Source: Echinococcus granulosus (taxonomy: Eukaryota > Platyhelminthes > Cestoda > Cyclophyllidea > Taeniidae). From it: a stretch of 64,000 nucleotides of DNA. The stretch lies in assembly GCF_000524195.1 (NCBI RefSeq), contig NW_020170383.1, positions 514,858 to 578,857 of the forward strand. The letters are read 5' to 3'. The notes under the pieces are model-generated. The model saw only the letters and a program-made list of their open reading frames with translations, was not told where the DNA came from and made no database searches. This document shows, in pieces, positions 14,770 to 24,943 of the stretch (within the stretch, counting starts at the first letter, position 1; each line of letters begins with the position of its first letter). The position numbers and the translations under genes were made by a program.

Positions 14770-17700
14770 ATGCTCCCTCTTTATACAAATGCTGTGGCTC
14801 TAATCCAAGTACCCTCAGAGTGGGGGTATATTGCAATTTTCGGTTTGACGATTGCATTTGGGACGATGCTCTTACCGACTAAGAAGTTTGACATTGGAGA
14901 TGGTAAATTGCCAGTATTGGTCTGCATCTACACTTCTGATTTGTAGATTGACGTTATGACTTGAATTTAGCACTTTTACCTCTTTTATATGCACCCGTTT
15001 TCCCACTTGTTTCTCGTTCTTGATTACCTTCCCATTGTCAGAGTCTTTATAAGTGTAGAATTAGCAAATTGCGACGCATGGGTGCAAAATATTTGTTTTA
15101 TTTTTTTTACAAAAAGAGCCTGTAGTCCAGCTTTTTGCCAATCTTTACCATTGCAGGTTGGATTTTTCAATGGATTATGTCTATCGCGCTCGCTTTTACC
15201 TTGTTTATTGTCCACTTGTGTATTGGTTCACCAAGAATCTGGCCTCTTACCATATTGAGTGGGTTTTTATGGTCAACAGGTGGGTTCAATTTAAGCATTT
15301 CAGTCGCTTTGAATAAAATTGGTTTCTCTCTTTTATTTCATCGGACTACTAATAGTTTAACTGGCAAATACAAATTCACCTTTTTTGAAGTATCTTTATC
15401 ATTTTGAGTATTAGGTGGTTCAGAATTTTGCTGATGCCAAAATATTGTATATTGGCTGAGAAAAGTCCATCCCTTCGGCATGCTAATGATTTTAATTTTT
15501 AATCGTAACACTGAAACACTCAAGTTACTCTATGTTACTAGGGCCTTGTATTTCTAGCGTTCTCTTAATCTACTTACGATGAAATAGATAATTTTTCTGC
15601 AGCTTATTACAGAATAACCATTAATTTGTATCCTATTACCGTTCGTATTTTGTCTTAATGTTGTAAACTATCAAAACCAATGCCAGCTTAAACCGAAATT
15701 TTTTATCTTGATAGGTTTTTTTCCCCTTTATGATTACTACTGCATATTAGTCGAGCCGCATATCTTTTCCATTATCTTTGCTACGTTTGAATTAAGCATT
15801 AAGAGTGGGAACTCATCAAGCGCCTGAGACTTTGCGTAGACTTTAAAGTGTACAAGATCCCTCAATTACGGCTATCTGAATCTCTAACGAGCTTCCTGTG
15901 AATCTGGATACTTTCTTCGCTAAAGTTACTATTCTTTCACCTAAAACTGGACTTATCCACACCCGTTGGTAATTTGCTATCTAACTCACGTTCACATAAG
16001 TTATAAGCTGCCAAAATTTGCCTGGTATAAGCTTCTGATGTGTATTCATTCATGGTGTACTCTCAAAATGGATGCCGCCACTTTTCTATCAGTTGTACGT
16101 TTATAGTGAAATTACATTTGTTAAGCAAATATCTGCGTTCATCAGATGACTTTACTAAATTTTATTCTTGGTCCTTCCTGCTTTAAAATGGGTAGTTGTG
16201 GCCGCCTAATAAATAAGTAAAAATCAGGTAGTCCATTGGTAAATTTACTCTATTTGTACTGCATTATCGTAATTTATTACGTAAAAACAGCTAGAATTGT
16301 TATTGGCATTCCTCGCCTTTTAGGTAACATAACTTTGGTCCCGATTGTCAAACGATTGGGGATGGGTATCGGAATGCTAATCTGGAACATGGTTAGCTTA
16401 CTGATAGGATGGGCCAGCAGTCGGTATGTTCAGCCAGATAGAGGTGCTGGAAAACCTTGTATGCACTGTTTTTCTGGGACTCTAGATATGTGTTTCTGTA
16501 GATTCGGCTGGTTTGGAATTCGACCCGAGATACCCAGTAATGAAACCATGAATATCGTTGGTGTAACTTTGGCTGCGATGAGGTCACTTTCATTAGCTTT
16601 GTTCAACTCCTTAATCTTTTCTTAGTGTTAGTATCTATGTGTTCATTACGCCAACATCTGTTGGGCAGGAAGTTGAGGGTCAAAACGCTCAAGACAGTGA
16701 GACAGCGCATAATACTGAGCGTAACGTCAGCGGATCGACGATGGATAGTGATCCTCTTTTGTATCAAGAGATGATGCCCGTGTTTCACCGGTTTTGGGGA
16801 TCCCGAACCGCACAACGAATACTGTTAGTTACCAGGTGTTTCGTTTTTGAAATCACTACATTAAAGGCTTTTCATGTAGATGCTTAAATTTGCTAGAAGT
16901 TGTTAGGATTTGTGAAACATGTTTTACTTCCCCTATTTCAGCTGCGTAATCTCCCGATCTATCACATTAATCATTTTCACTTCGGTGGTGCTTGCTATGA
17001 TTAGCTTTTAAACCATTTTCAGTTTTACCGTAGGGAAGTAAGTTTACTGAAACGTGAACTAAGGTTTCTTCATTTTAACTTTGAGAACGGTCTGAGGCGC
17101 TAAATGAGCAATAACCATCCATTTTAGAGCCGTTCTTTTGTCGATTTTCTCGGGTGTGCTCTATGGAACCGTGTTTGTGCCTATCATCTATGTTCAGGAA
17201 AATTACCACGACGCCAGTCATCGAGGTACTACTCTTGTTGAACTATCCATTGAATACATAATAGTCTCTCTATTTAAATGCTTAACTTTATGGTAACTAG
17301 ATATTACCGTTCCCATTTATGCTTTGTTCAGAAAGTCGAATCCAATTTTAACGTTTCCTAATCGCCAAAATTCAGCGTTACAGTTCCCCAAGCAAAAGAT
17401 TTTTTTGGACGATTAATTTTACTTCCCTTTCAATACACTTTTGTCAAAATTAGTAGGGCCTTAAGATTACGCCCGAGAGTCGTTTTGTGTGCTTAATTTT
17501 CGTTCCTCCTCTCAGTCACTTCAAAAGGGCAGTTATGGGGTGAAAATTACAGCTATCAGCATATAAAGGCATAGTCCGTATTCTAAAATGAACATGGGAC
17601 TCTCGAGGTCGTTTTTAGTGGATGTTATTTGAATTGCTTTAAGTGATCCTGTGACTCTATCTTGTTTGAAGTGCCCGTACTATTGCTAGATTTCAAGCAC

Positions 17701-18693
17701 TTTTTCATGCAATTTTTTTTTGAATAAGACTTTGGAAATCGAAGGAAGCCTCAAATAATTTGGAAGGGGGAATTCTTTTAGCATATTCGAGGGCAAGCAC
17801 CGAGAATATTCACCTCTGAGGCAGAATCCGAATTGGCCTTAGAAAAGTCTTGGCGGTATCATACCTCATTCATAAAACCTAGATTCTCCATTCTTGTTTC
17901 GTTTGAATAACTAGTTCAGTGTGCGGTTATTCATACTCAACTTGCCTATCCTCAAACCCATTTGACTTTCAAGTGTTTTTGAAATATGCAAAAAAGACTA
18001 AGGAAATATTTGTGAGACGAGGTAAGTAACCCCTTTCCGCGTTGATTCCTCAACCTCTGCAATCTCTGTAGGTAACCTAATGCGTTGCAGATTGTGACGG
18101 TTTGCAGCGCAGTGTCAAACCACCTCACTCGGAGTAATATGAGCATACCTAACGAGGGAAGTGTGTGTTGATTGTCAATCTCACAGGCATCGACTACGTC
18201 GCGTCATTGGGCTTGGGCGCTTTCATAGGCTCCACCACTTACCTGTTGTTGTACGCGCTGGCGACTCGGTGGCAAAGGAGCAGTAATGGTGGCAATGAGA
18301 GAGAGACGCCTTTCCTCTTGCTCCTGCTGCCGAGCTGGGTGACGGGAGTGTTGTGTGCCACGGGGCAGGCCTGCTGGCTGATTGCCAACGAGGCTCTTCA
18401 AGCTTCCATCACCTTCCCCATTGCTGCCACCCTCCCCGGCGCCTTTTCCACCCTCCTTGGCACTCTCCTCTTCCGCGAGGTTCAGGTACAACTACATCGC
18501 CGTATGCAACTGTCCTGACCTGGCAAATCTTTTACTCCTGGGTTTACCGTTATTTCTTGCTCGAACTTATCCATCACTTATTGCGAATTCAATACAAATT
18601 TTTGCATTTCAGGGTATAAAAAATTATATCAAATTGGCGGTGGCATTGAGCTTCACTCTGGCCGGAAGCATCCTAACCGGTCTCTCTAAATAA
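14770..18693 (+). CDS. TMEM144: TMEM144-like membrane protein, complete (gene B)
   Basis: A predicted ten-helix membrane protein of the TMEM144 family (drug/metabolite-transporter-like); transported substrate unknown. Eight exons: 14770-14902, 15157-15279, 16324-16423, 16502-16582, 16626-16835, 17128-17225, 18187-18485 and 18613-18693. All are GT..AG with matching phases, giving about 374 aa against roughly 345 in the human protein. Landmarks: GYIAIFGLTIAFGTMLLPTK, WIFQWIMS, PLTILSGFLWSTG, GMGIGMLIWN, SSRFGWFGIRPEIP, a hydrophilic loop in exon 5, LSIFSGVLYGTVFVPIIYV, IDYVASLGLGAFIGSTTYL, SWVTGVLCATGQACWLIAN, LPGAFSTLLGTLLFREVQG, ending TGLSK. The first ATG (14770) has an in-frame stop just upstream. 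An acceptor-like CCCTCAG at 14811-14817 leaves room for an alternative 5' exon. It is divergent from the Smad gene (about 730 bp between starts). Confidence 0.95.
17226..18186 (+). other. Intron 6 of TMEM144 gene B
   Basis: A 961-nt intron between the exon ending NYHDASHR and the exon starting GIDYVAS. No gene-like content seen inside. Confidence 0.8.
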
Positions 18694-18753
18694 AACTGAT
18701 TTTAAACTGTTTTGGATAAGATTATAATTTGATTGATTTTGTTATTTGCTTGA

Positions 18754-18759
18754 AATAAA
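18754..18759 (+). terminator. Likely poly(A) signal of TMEM144 gene B
   Basis: AATAAA 61 nt after the stop codon. A second AATAAA overlaps the stop itself (18689-18694). Confidence 0.6.
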
Positions 18760-19805
18760 ATGCCCCAGTGAAATTCCTCAAAGCTTGGCATTTATAACCG
18801 TAATGCGTGTAATTAGCTGTGCATCCTACTCCTTTTCTGTTCTCCCACTTTCAAATCAGAGTTCCTCCTATCCAATCTTTTGCGGTACTTGGCTGGTTTC
18901 TTGTACTTTTCTAGTATCAGCAAGCCCATCTTTTTGTTACTAAGATTAGGTAGGATTCATAAATTAGGCAAATGTATTTTGGTGCTTTTTGTTTGTTTCA
19001 AGGGTCAGATTAGTTCTAGGGTTCTGATTGGTGGGAGCCGCTGGAGTTTTCGTGTTTTATTCTACCAAAGAGCTCACTTACGGGTTTTTCGGCACATCAC
19101 AGCCTTCCCATGATTTAATCGCTGCTCTTGTCATTCCTCAACAGACGATGGGTTGACTACTGTCAAAATGTCATCTTTTGTGTTTAAGTCCTAAGAACGA
19201 GCAGATCTCCCCGCGAAGGTTGACTTGTTCTGGAATGTTTCAACAATTTTTTGGATTTTAGCAATGGTTGTACATAAAAACGCTTCGCCTTCCACTTACA
19301 AGAACGAGGGCTCTCTTTATGGTAAAACTATTCCGTCACATTAAACAGGCAACACCACTCTAGTACTAATGCACCAACAATAAATTCCTAAGGTTGTTGG
19401 ACTACTCTACATTACCACTCAAGTTATTCGAGGGTATCTAAGACTTCGGCTTCAGAGGCCAATGTTTGTATAAAGGCGACGCCTACGGCCTGAAGAATGC
19501 CTTGACTGCCGCATGAAAGGGCTGTCTTTACACTACTCACATCTGGGTTATTATTTGTGTGAATATGGTATTACTAACTACCTGTCAAATGTCTTGACAA
19601 CTTTTGTTGCATTAGGCTCTAATGTGTCTTTGCGGTGCCTCTTTTAAGCACAGTTTTACCGTATTCGCCAAGTTAAATCGCAGGAGATTTTATTCGTATC
19701 TTAGTTTGTCCGGTGTTTGGGCTTAAAATAACCGGTGAAGGGGCATTCCCTTTGATAGCGGGTGGCAAATTGCACTGAAGTGTATGCGCCACTTCCAAGG
19801 AAAGC
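18760..19805. other. Convergent intergenic region
   Basis: About 1 kb between TMEM144 gene B (plus) and the Cys-rich gene (minus), where the 3' ends of both face each other. Only short unsupported frames are present. Confidence 0.5.
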
Positions 19806-20544
19806 TCAGACCCAGATGGTTTTGAAGCCTTTAACCGCTTCGTGATGTCTGTGTATGTAGGCCTGTATTCGGAATCGGCGGTAACCAAAATCAATACCCT
19901 TCACAATCTCCCAGAGGGCACAAATGGGACAGAATATGGTGTCCAACCACTTAAGACCCACGACGCACTCCGCACTGGCGCAGCTCTCGCAAACAGCGAA
20001 TCGAGCGCCATAACTCCCTTTGAAACGCCACTCCTCTTCAACACTTCTGGGGATGAGTGTGGGACAAGCGATGGGACAGCCATCTATCTTCCGCTGAATT
20101 TTGTAGTACAGTTTGTCGCAGATAAATCTGCCCGGAATGCGGAAACAAAGCAAACATTCGCAGCACGCACAACAGAGGCAGCACTTTCGATCGCGTTTAT
20201 TAGAAGGAGTCTCTGGTTCCTCTGTTTCCGTGTCATCTGAACTATCAGAATGAGATGATTCATCGGATTCAGACGATTTATCAGAGTCGGAGGATTTGTC
20301 GGTATCATCATCATCATCATCATCATCATCATAATTGCGTCGTGAGTTGTTTCTGTCTTCGACTAGTGGTTTTGCCGGTTCAAGATCCAAATCAAATTCC
20401 CTGCAAAAGTCCTTCTTGAATGCCCGAAGCGATGGACGTGTTAGTTGGCAGAGGGCGCCTCCCCACCTGAATAAAGGCCCCATTATTCTCGCAGCACCCC
20501 CATCCCAGATCAAAGGCACACTTTGCTGTCGACGTCTGTGGCAT
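19806..20544 (-). CDS. Unrecognised acidic, cysteine-rich protein
   Basis: I do not recognise this family. The frame 19806-20414 is solid: an acidic low-complexity block (nine Asp, then Ser/Asp/Glu repeats), a basic hinge SNKRDRK, a dense cluster CCLCCACCECLLCF, then a Cys-containing domain (GCPIACP, RFAVCESCASAEC, IFCPICALWEIVKG) ending KGFKTIWV. There is no clear signal peptide. The cluster resembles palmitoylated or metal-binding Cys groups, but the function is unknown. Preferred 5' model: exon 20467-20544 (MPQTSTAKCAFDLG.., ATG with A at -3), a 52-nt intron with donor GTGGGG and a CTAAC branch-like site, then exon 2 from 20414. Phases match, giving about 228 aa. The alternative is one uninterrupted exon from an ATG at 20483 (MGPLFRWGG..), about 225 aa. 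It is convergent with TMEM144 gene B. Confidence 0.65.
20304..20330 (+). repeat. (ATC)9 trinucleotide microsatellite, coding
   Basis: Nine ATC units, which on the minus strand encode the nine-Asp run of the Cys-rich protein. Likely length-polymorphic. Confidence 0.9.
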
Positions 20545-21503
20545 TTTCCACTAGGGGTAAGCAATCTTCCACAGCATTATCGATTTCACCATCGAAAACC
20601 CACGTGACTGAAATTTTTATGGCTTACTTCAGTCTTGGGGTCTTCAGTGAATAGTAAAGCCTTGTCACAGTTTTATATTACTATATGAAATACCTGGTAG
20701 CGGTATTTTAAATAGAGATGTCTGCTTCTCAATTAAGTAAATGACTAATTATATGGAAGGTAACAACATCATACAGAGGAAACATTAACGCAGCATCATG
20801 CACAACTTTCTCCTTGGCTTTAAGGGGGTTAATTGACATAGAACATATCAGCAGTAACCTACCTCCTTTTGAAAACACGAACAATATCAAATACAGCTCT
20901 ACCAAAGCAAAAGTTATTCAGAATGTTTAAATACTCAGATTCAACTAGAGCATTAGCCTCGTTTATCTCCTCTTCCCTGGCCTTAATACCCTAAGAACGA
21001 CGAGACTGGTTAAGCTTGGACACACTTATTGTCTAGCGTCAATGGGGATAGATACAAGTTTAGGGAGACTTGAACACGATTTTCTTCTCTCGTTTGGGAG
21101 ATGTTGGCCGCTCCTCAATCACGAGGTTCTATTTGGCTACCTGCTTCCTCTCTGAAAGACGCATTTAAACGACACAAGTATTACATAGTCCCTCGTCCTT
21201 TTAGTACCGTTTTGCTATGTTGCCGCTTATGACATGCCCTCTTATTTGCCATTCGGTGGGTTCCTCGCTCCCGTTAGTGCATAAACCTCATCTCCATATC
21301 CAACCCGTGGTGTACCTTTGTAGAGTCGCATCTTGCTGTGGGGGACGGTTATTGGCTGGGTACGCAGTTATGCATTGCCGACGGGGTAGTTTGTAGTTGA
21401 GAGTACTTTAACCACTCCACACTGACTGCGATCGAAAGAGACTTATTTAAAGCATCTGTAGTATGGTGGCTGTTTATTTCTCGGTTTGGTGAGGAGCCAC
21501 CTT

Positions 21504-21547
21504 CCACTTAGCTTTTGTACCACGCTAAGTGGCTGGCCTTCGGGCCA
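21504..21547 (+). other. Two adjacent perfect hairpins
   Basis: CCACTTAGC (21504-21512) pairs perfectly with GCTAAGTGG (21524-21532) across an 11-nt loop. It is followed directly by TGGCC-TTCG-GGCCA (21534-21547), a five-pair stem with a stable UUCG-type tetraloop. They abut dispersed-repeat copy 3 and may be part of that element. Confidence 0.6.
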
Positions 21548-21638
21548 CGTCAGTAGCCCAAATATCTTCTCTGAGCCGAAGATATGCATATATTCTGACC
21601 GAGTATTATGTCTTCTTTCACCTTTATGAAGGTCTCGG
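21544..21638 (+). repeat. Dispersed repeat, copy 3
   Basis: Same block order as copies 1 and 2: GTCAGTAGCCCAAA, GAAGATATGCATATATTCTG, ACCGAGTATTATGTCTTC, a CACCTTTATGAAGGTCTCGG end. It stands alone here, as a solo terminal repeat would. Confidence 0.6.
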
Positions 21639-22263
21639 AACGCTGCAAATCCTTTTGATAGTGTCATCATAAATTATTTGTAATTTGCTGTTCTCAACAC
21701 ATAACATATGCAAGGGAGATATTTTAAGTGAAATGAATTGCTGGCTATAGCTACTTTAATATTGCCGTTTAGACTATGGTTTAACAACTTCCTTGTAGTG
21801 CTAATTTTACCTTAACACTGTCAAGTATTAAGTAGGTGCGATGTCGGTAGCATATGATTAAATTTAGTCACTGCATTTGTTGCACCACGAGCACGCAGTT
21901 TTAATTAATTGAAGATTGTTGGCGTACTTTAAGTCTGCGATGCCCTACGTCACTGGTTCAGGTGCGATCGCGTGATACTCTATTACCAAGGTTTCTGTTC
22001 AGATTTTTTTCACGAGAGTAAAACTCCGCTTAATTCCAAAATTACACTTTCATGCAGGCACACCCAAATGGCTCCAGTTTAGTGATGCTAACAGTGGTGC
22101 TGTTTTTCAGCGCATTTCATTGTTTCAAAAAGTGAATTTGAAGAATAAGGTTAAATCACTCATCATTGCTCCTGATTTGATTCGCTTGCCATGCTCTATG
22201 CAATTTATTGACTTATTGTAACTAAGGGGATTTTTGGATTCCGCTGAAACACCATGATTATTT

Positions 22264-22276
22264 CCCCCCCCCCCCC
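22264..22276 (+). repeat. Poly-C run (13 C)
   Basis: Uninterrupted homopolymer in an AT-rich background; read length may be unreliable. Confidence 0.85.
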
Positions 22277-22550
22277 TGGTACACAGGACCATCGTTTACA
22301 TCCCAATTTTCCTTGAAACGCGTAAATCCCTATCTGACCTCGGAAATTCATTTGATGCGTTGATATACTCCTATATGTCGCCGTATATTGCCGCATTCAA
22401 AACAGGCCAACATTTAACGTTTTTCTTCTTATTAGCCCTATTGTTGATCACTTGACACGGCAAACTCGTTTTCTTCCATTTGATTTGTAATGGGAGTTAT
22501 TAGAGTGTCTTACTCTCACTTTACCTAGGTCAAATTGTGGACTCGGAGCC

Positions 22551-23008
22551 ATGGAGTCTAAGTTATATAATAAAAGCCGTAGGCGAAGCTTTTGGCGTCA
22601 TGTCCTTATTGTAAGTCCAGTATCGCTATTATCGGTAACCATTTGTCACCTTTATAGTCTCACTACAATGTTGCCGTTTGACGTGAGTTGTTCCTTTCAT
22701 CACATGCAATTTAAATATATAGCTGTTCGGATCCAGGAGGCAGTCCGGTAATCGGAACACACCAAACCGGCCTTCTTCTAATATCCGAACCTCTAGACGG
22801 CTAGGTGAGTCAACTCGGCTGTTGGTTGCTTCCACATAGGCAAAATGTCTAGTACACTTTCGATTTTCACACAATCTTCATATCTGGATACCCGAAGTCC
22901 ACCTCAGTTTTACTTGCTCAAATTTGCACTCTGCCTCTTTAATTTAAACAATGCTTTTAATTTGGAGTTCTTTATTCTGTCGCGCCTATTAAATTCTTTC
23001 CATTTTAG
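22551..23008 (+). CDS. Candidate 5' end of an unrecognised multi-exon gene
   Basis: Three segments join in phase. Exon a, 22551-22610, starts at an ATG and reads MESKLYNKSRRRSFWRHVLI up to a strong donor GTAAGT. Exon b, 22723-22804, reads LFGSRRQSGNRNTPNRPS, then an Arg/Ser-rich end, donor GTGAGT. Exon c, 22840-23008, follows a 35-nt intron (acceptor TTCCACATAG) and stays open for 55 codons (MSSTLSIFTQSSYLD.., then hydrophobic). The start is basic and Ser/Arg-rich. I know no matching family. Introns this short occur in flatworms. Further open segments follow (23032-23157, 24847-24943, 25160-25260), but I cannot chain them confidently. Exon c is the weakest call. Confidence 0.35.
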
Positions 23009-24261
23009 GTAATATATGAACTAAAGCTTAGCAATACATCATTTTGCGTTTTTACGGAATATCTGAAGTGGCCTTACCACATCAACTTATTTCCCATACC
23101 AAGGAAAACTTTCTACCGATATTTTCTGTTGTGGAGCTGCTTGGAATTATTTGCTCGGAGGTTGTGTATCACCTTCGCCTTACGGAAATGCTTTTAGATT
23201 CAAGCTTTATTTTTAAGACCGTTTTGTGCCCTATCTATTAATCTATTTTATCTCAATAGTATGCGTATCGTTGCTCAGTCATAAAAGTCTTACTAAAATT
23301 ACATTCACCGTGCAAATTATGGTGCTCGTGCCTTGCATTGCAGCCTTTTTTAAGCTGCTTGAATGCCTTATTCTAGCCATGTACGAATTGACGATGAAGG
23401 ACAGTAATTTTCCCACTGTGTATATCAAGCAGTTAAGTAACTGCGCAAAAGTCTTTCAATACTGTAATTTGTGGACCAAGTCTCCTTGCTCAGTGGACTC
23501 ATCGAGGCATCAAGTTACCGCACATCAGTGTATCCATCTTAATTTGATCACGTATTTGTGAAGTCTTCCTTGTTTCCGCATTAAAGCATACTCACTGGAT
23601 GTCACGGAGCTTATTTTCAGCTTCCCTACTCAATCACGTTTCTTGTTGCAAAGCAGCGCCCACTTTGCGTTACTTGCGAATAGTTTCATATCGGGTTTTC
23701 TTTTTTTTTTCTTTGACCAACTCCATCATTTTAAATTACGAACCAATTTCTGCTCTAGTAAATGATAAAATGCACTTCAGTTTATTTACCAGGCTTTGTA
23801 TTTATCAATCCAGAAGTAGTTGTGAATATTCCTACCCTTGGTGGTTTTTAAGTAGCATTCAACAAATTTGGGTACCTTGACTTGTACATTTCGAAATTTG
23901 ATGTGTGTTGTATTCCCAAGCTAAACAGTAAACTAGCGAAAACTACATAGAACAGCTACGCTCAAGCAGTAAAGCATAAATATTTGGATTTATTCTGACT
24001 AGTGACCCACAACTTGATAAATCATTTGTACCCAATGTTTGCTCCTTCCAATGACATACTTTCAAGGCTTTCATATCGTAAGTAATTCATTTCTCTTGTG
24101 TCTGCATAGTTTGTCCCGTTTCCGAAATACTTTGCTGCTTCGATAGGTGTTTTGCTCGTCGCAATAAGTTATCCTACTTATGTATATTTAGTGAACGTGG
24201 TGTATTTGATTCATTTTAGGCGGGCCCTCTCCACCACCGTGCTTTGGAGGCAGCTGAGGTT

Positions 24262-24312
24262 AAACCGTTCCAGTAGTCGGTGGGTTTAAACTGTCGACTA
24301 TTGGAACGGTTT
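24262..24312 (+). other. 18-bp near-perfect hairpin
   Basis: AAACCGTTCCAGTAGTCG (24262-24279) pairs with CGACTATTGGAACGGTTT (24295-24312) through 18 pairs, one of them G-U, across a 15-nt loop. Two smaller hairpins follow within 100 nt: CAGCAGTG/CACTGCTG (24319-24337) and GCCAGATT(T)GG/CCAATCTGGC (24373-24410). The stem is shorter than a typical microRNA precursor. It could be a short inverted repeat of a mobile element or an RNA structure. Confidence 0.55.
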
Positions 24313-24846
24313 GGATACCAGCAGTGGCACACTGCTGATGAGTTGTTTTTGAACTTACGTTGTCATAATGACGCCAGATTTGGTTAAGCTCAACGGAGTC
24401 CCAATCTGGCTGATGTTGCACGTAATATCTCTTTTCACCTCCTACCTTTCCTTATTATTTTCTACTGACTTATTTGTACATACTAAGATGGATGTCTCTA
24501 GGCTGCGCTGAATCGCTCCTTATTCATTGCTCTATTAAAGTAATTCACAATATGGGTACTCTAAATAAGGACCTTAGCAACGTGTGGATGGGTCTTTTGA
24601 ACGAAATAGATTCTCATCTCCAAGGTATTTAACATTTCATTCATTCATTTTCTTAGATTTTAATGTGACATGTGACTGTTGTAATGCTACTCCTGTACAG
24701 TTTTGTGAGTGGTTTTTTAAACTTTTAAGTTACAAATCTCAATCGGGGTCGAAAAGTACTCGATCAAATGTAATGTACTAGCTACCGTGGGTGCCAGCAA
24801 TTCTGCCCTATCGCTATAGTTCCTGAGGTAGATGTCGTTCTTTGAG

Positions 24847-24943
24847 TAGCGGAGATGATTGCAATCCACCCGAAGCGGTGCCGACGTTGTTCTTCACACC
24901 AATGGTTGCCAGGATGGCTGAGATTCAGCATGGACTAAATAAG
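24847..24943 (+). CDS. Candidate internal exon, unrecognised protein
   Basis: An acceptor (GTCGTTCTTTGAG), 32 codons reading SGDDCNPPEAVPTLFFTPMV.., and a donor (AAG|GTATTT). Codon use and GC content are unlike the surrounding sequence. It may belong to the gene starting at 22551, but the phase link was not established. Confidence 0.3.

Larger units (their letters stand above)
20545..22550. other. Intergenic region with a repeat copy and hairpins
   Basis: No recognised gene. It holds repeat copy 3 (21544-21638), two adjacent hairpins just before it and a 13-C run at 22264-22276. Confidence 0.5.

Noticed and set aside
19842..20240. 132-codon plus-strand frame
   Set aside because: It is the antisense shadow of the Cys-rich protein gene.
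24312..24350. CTGATGAG motif resembling a hammerhead ribozyme core
   Set aside because: The required downstream GAAA core segment and a proper stem II are absent; the match is limited to eight bases after a hairpin.
24824..24845. TGAGGTAG resembling the let-7 seed
   Set aside because: The rest does not match let-7 and no complementary arm exists nearby, so no precursor hairpin can form.
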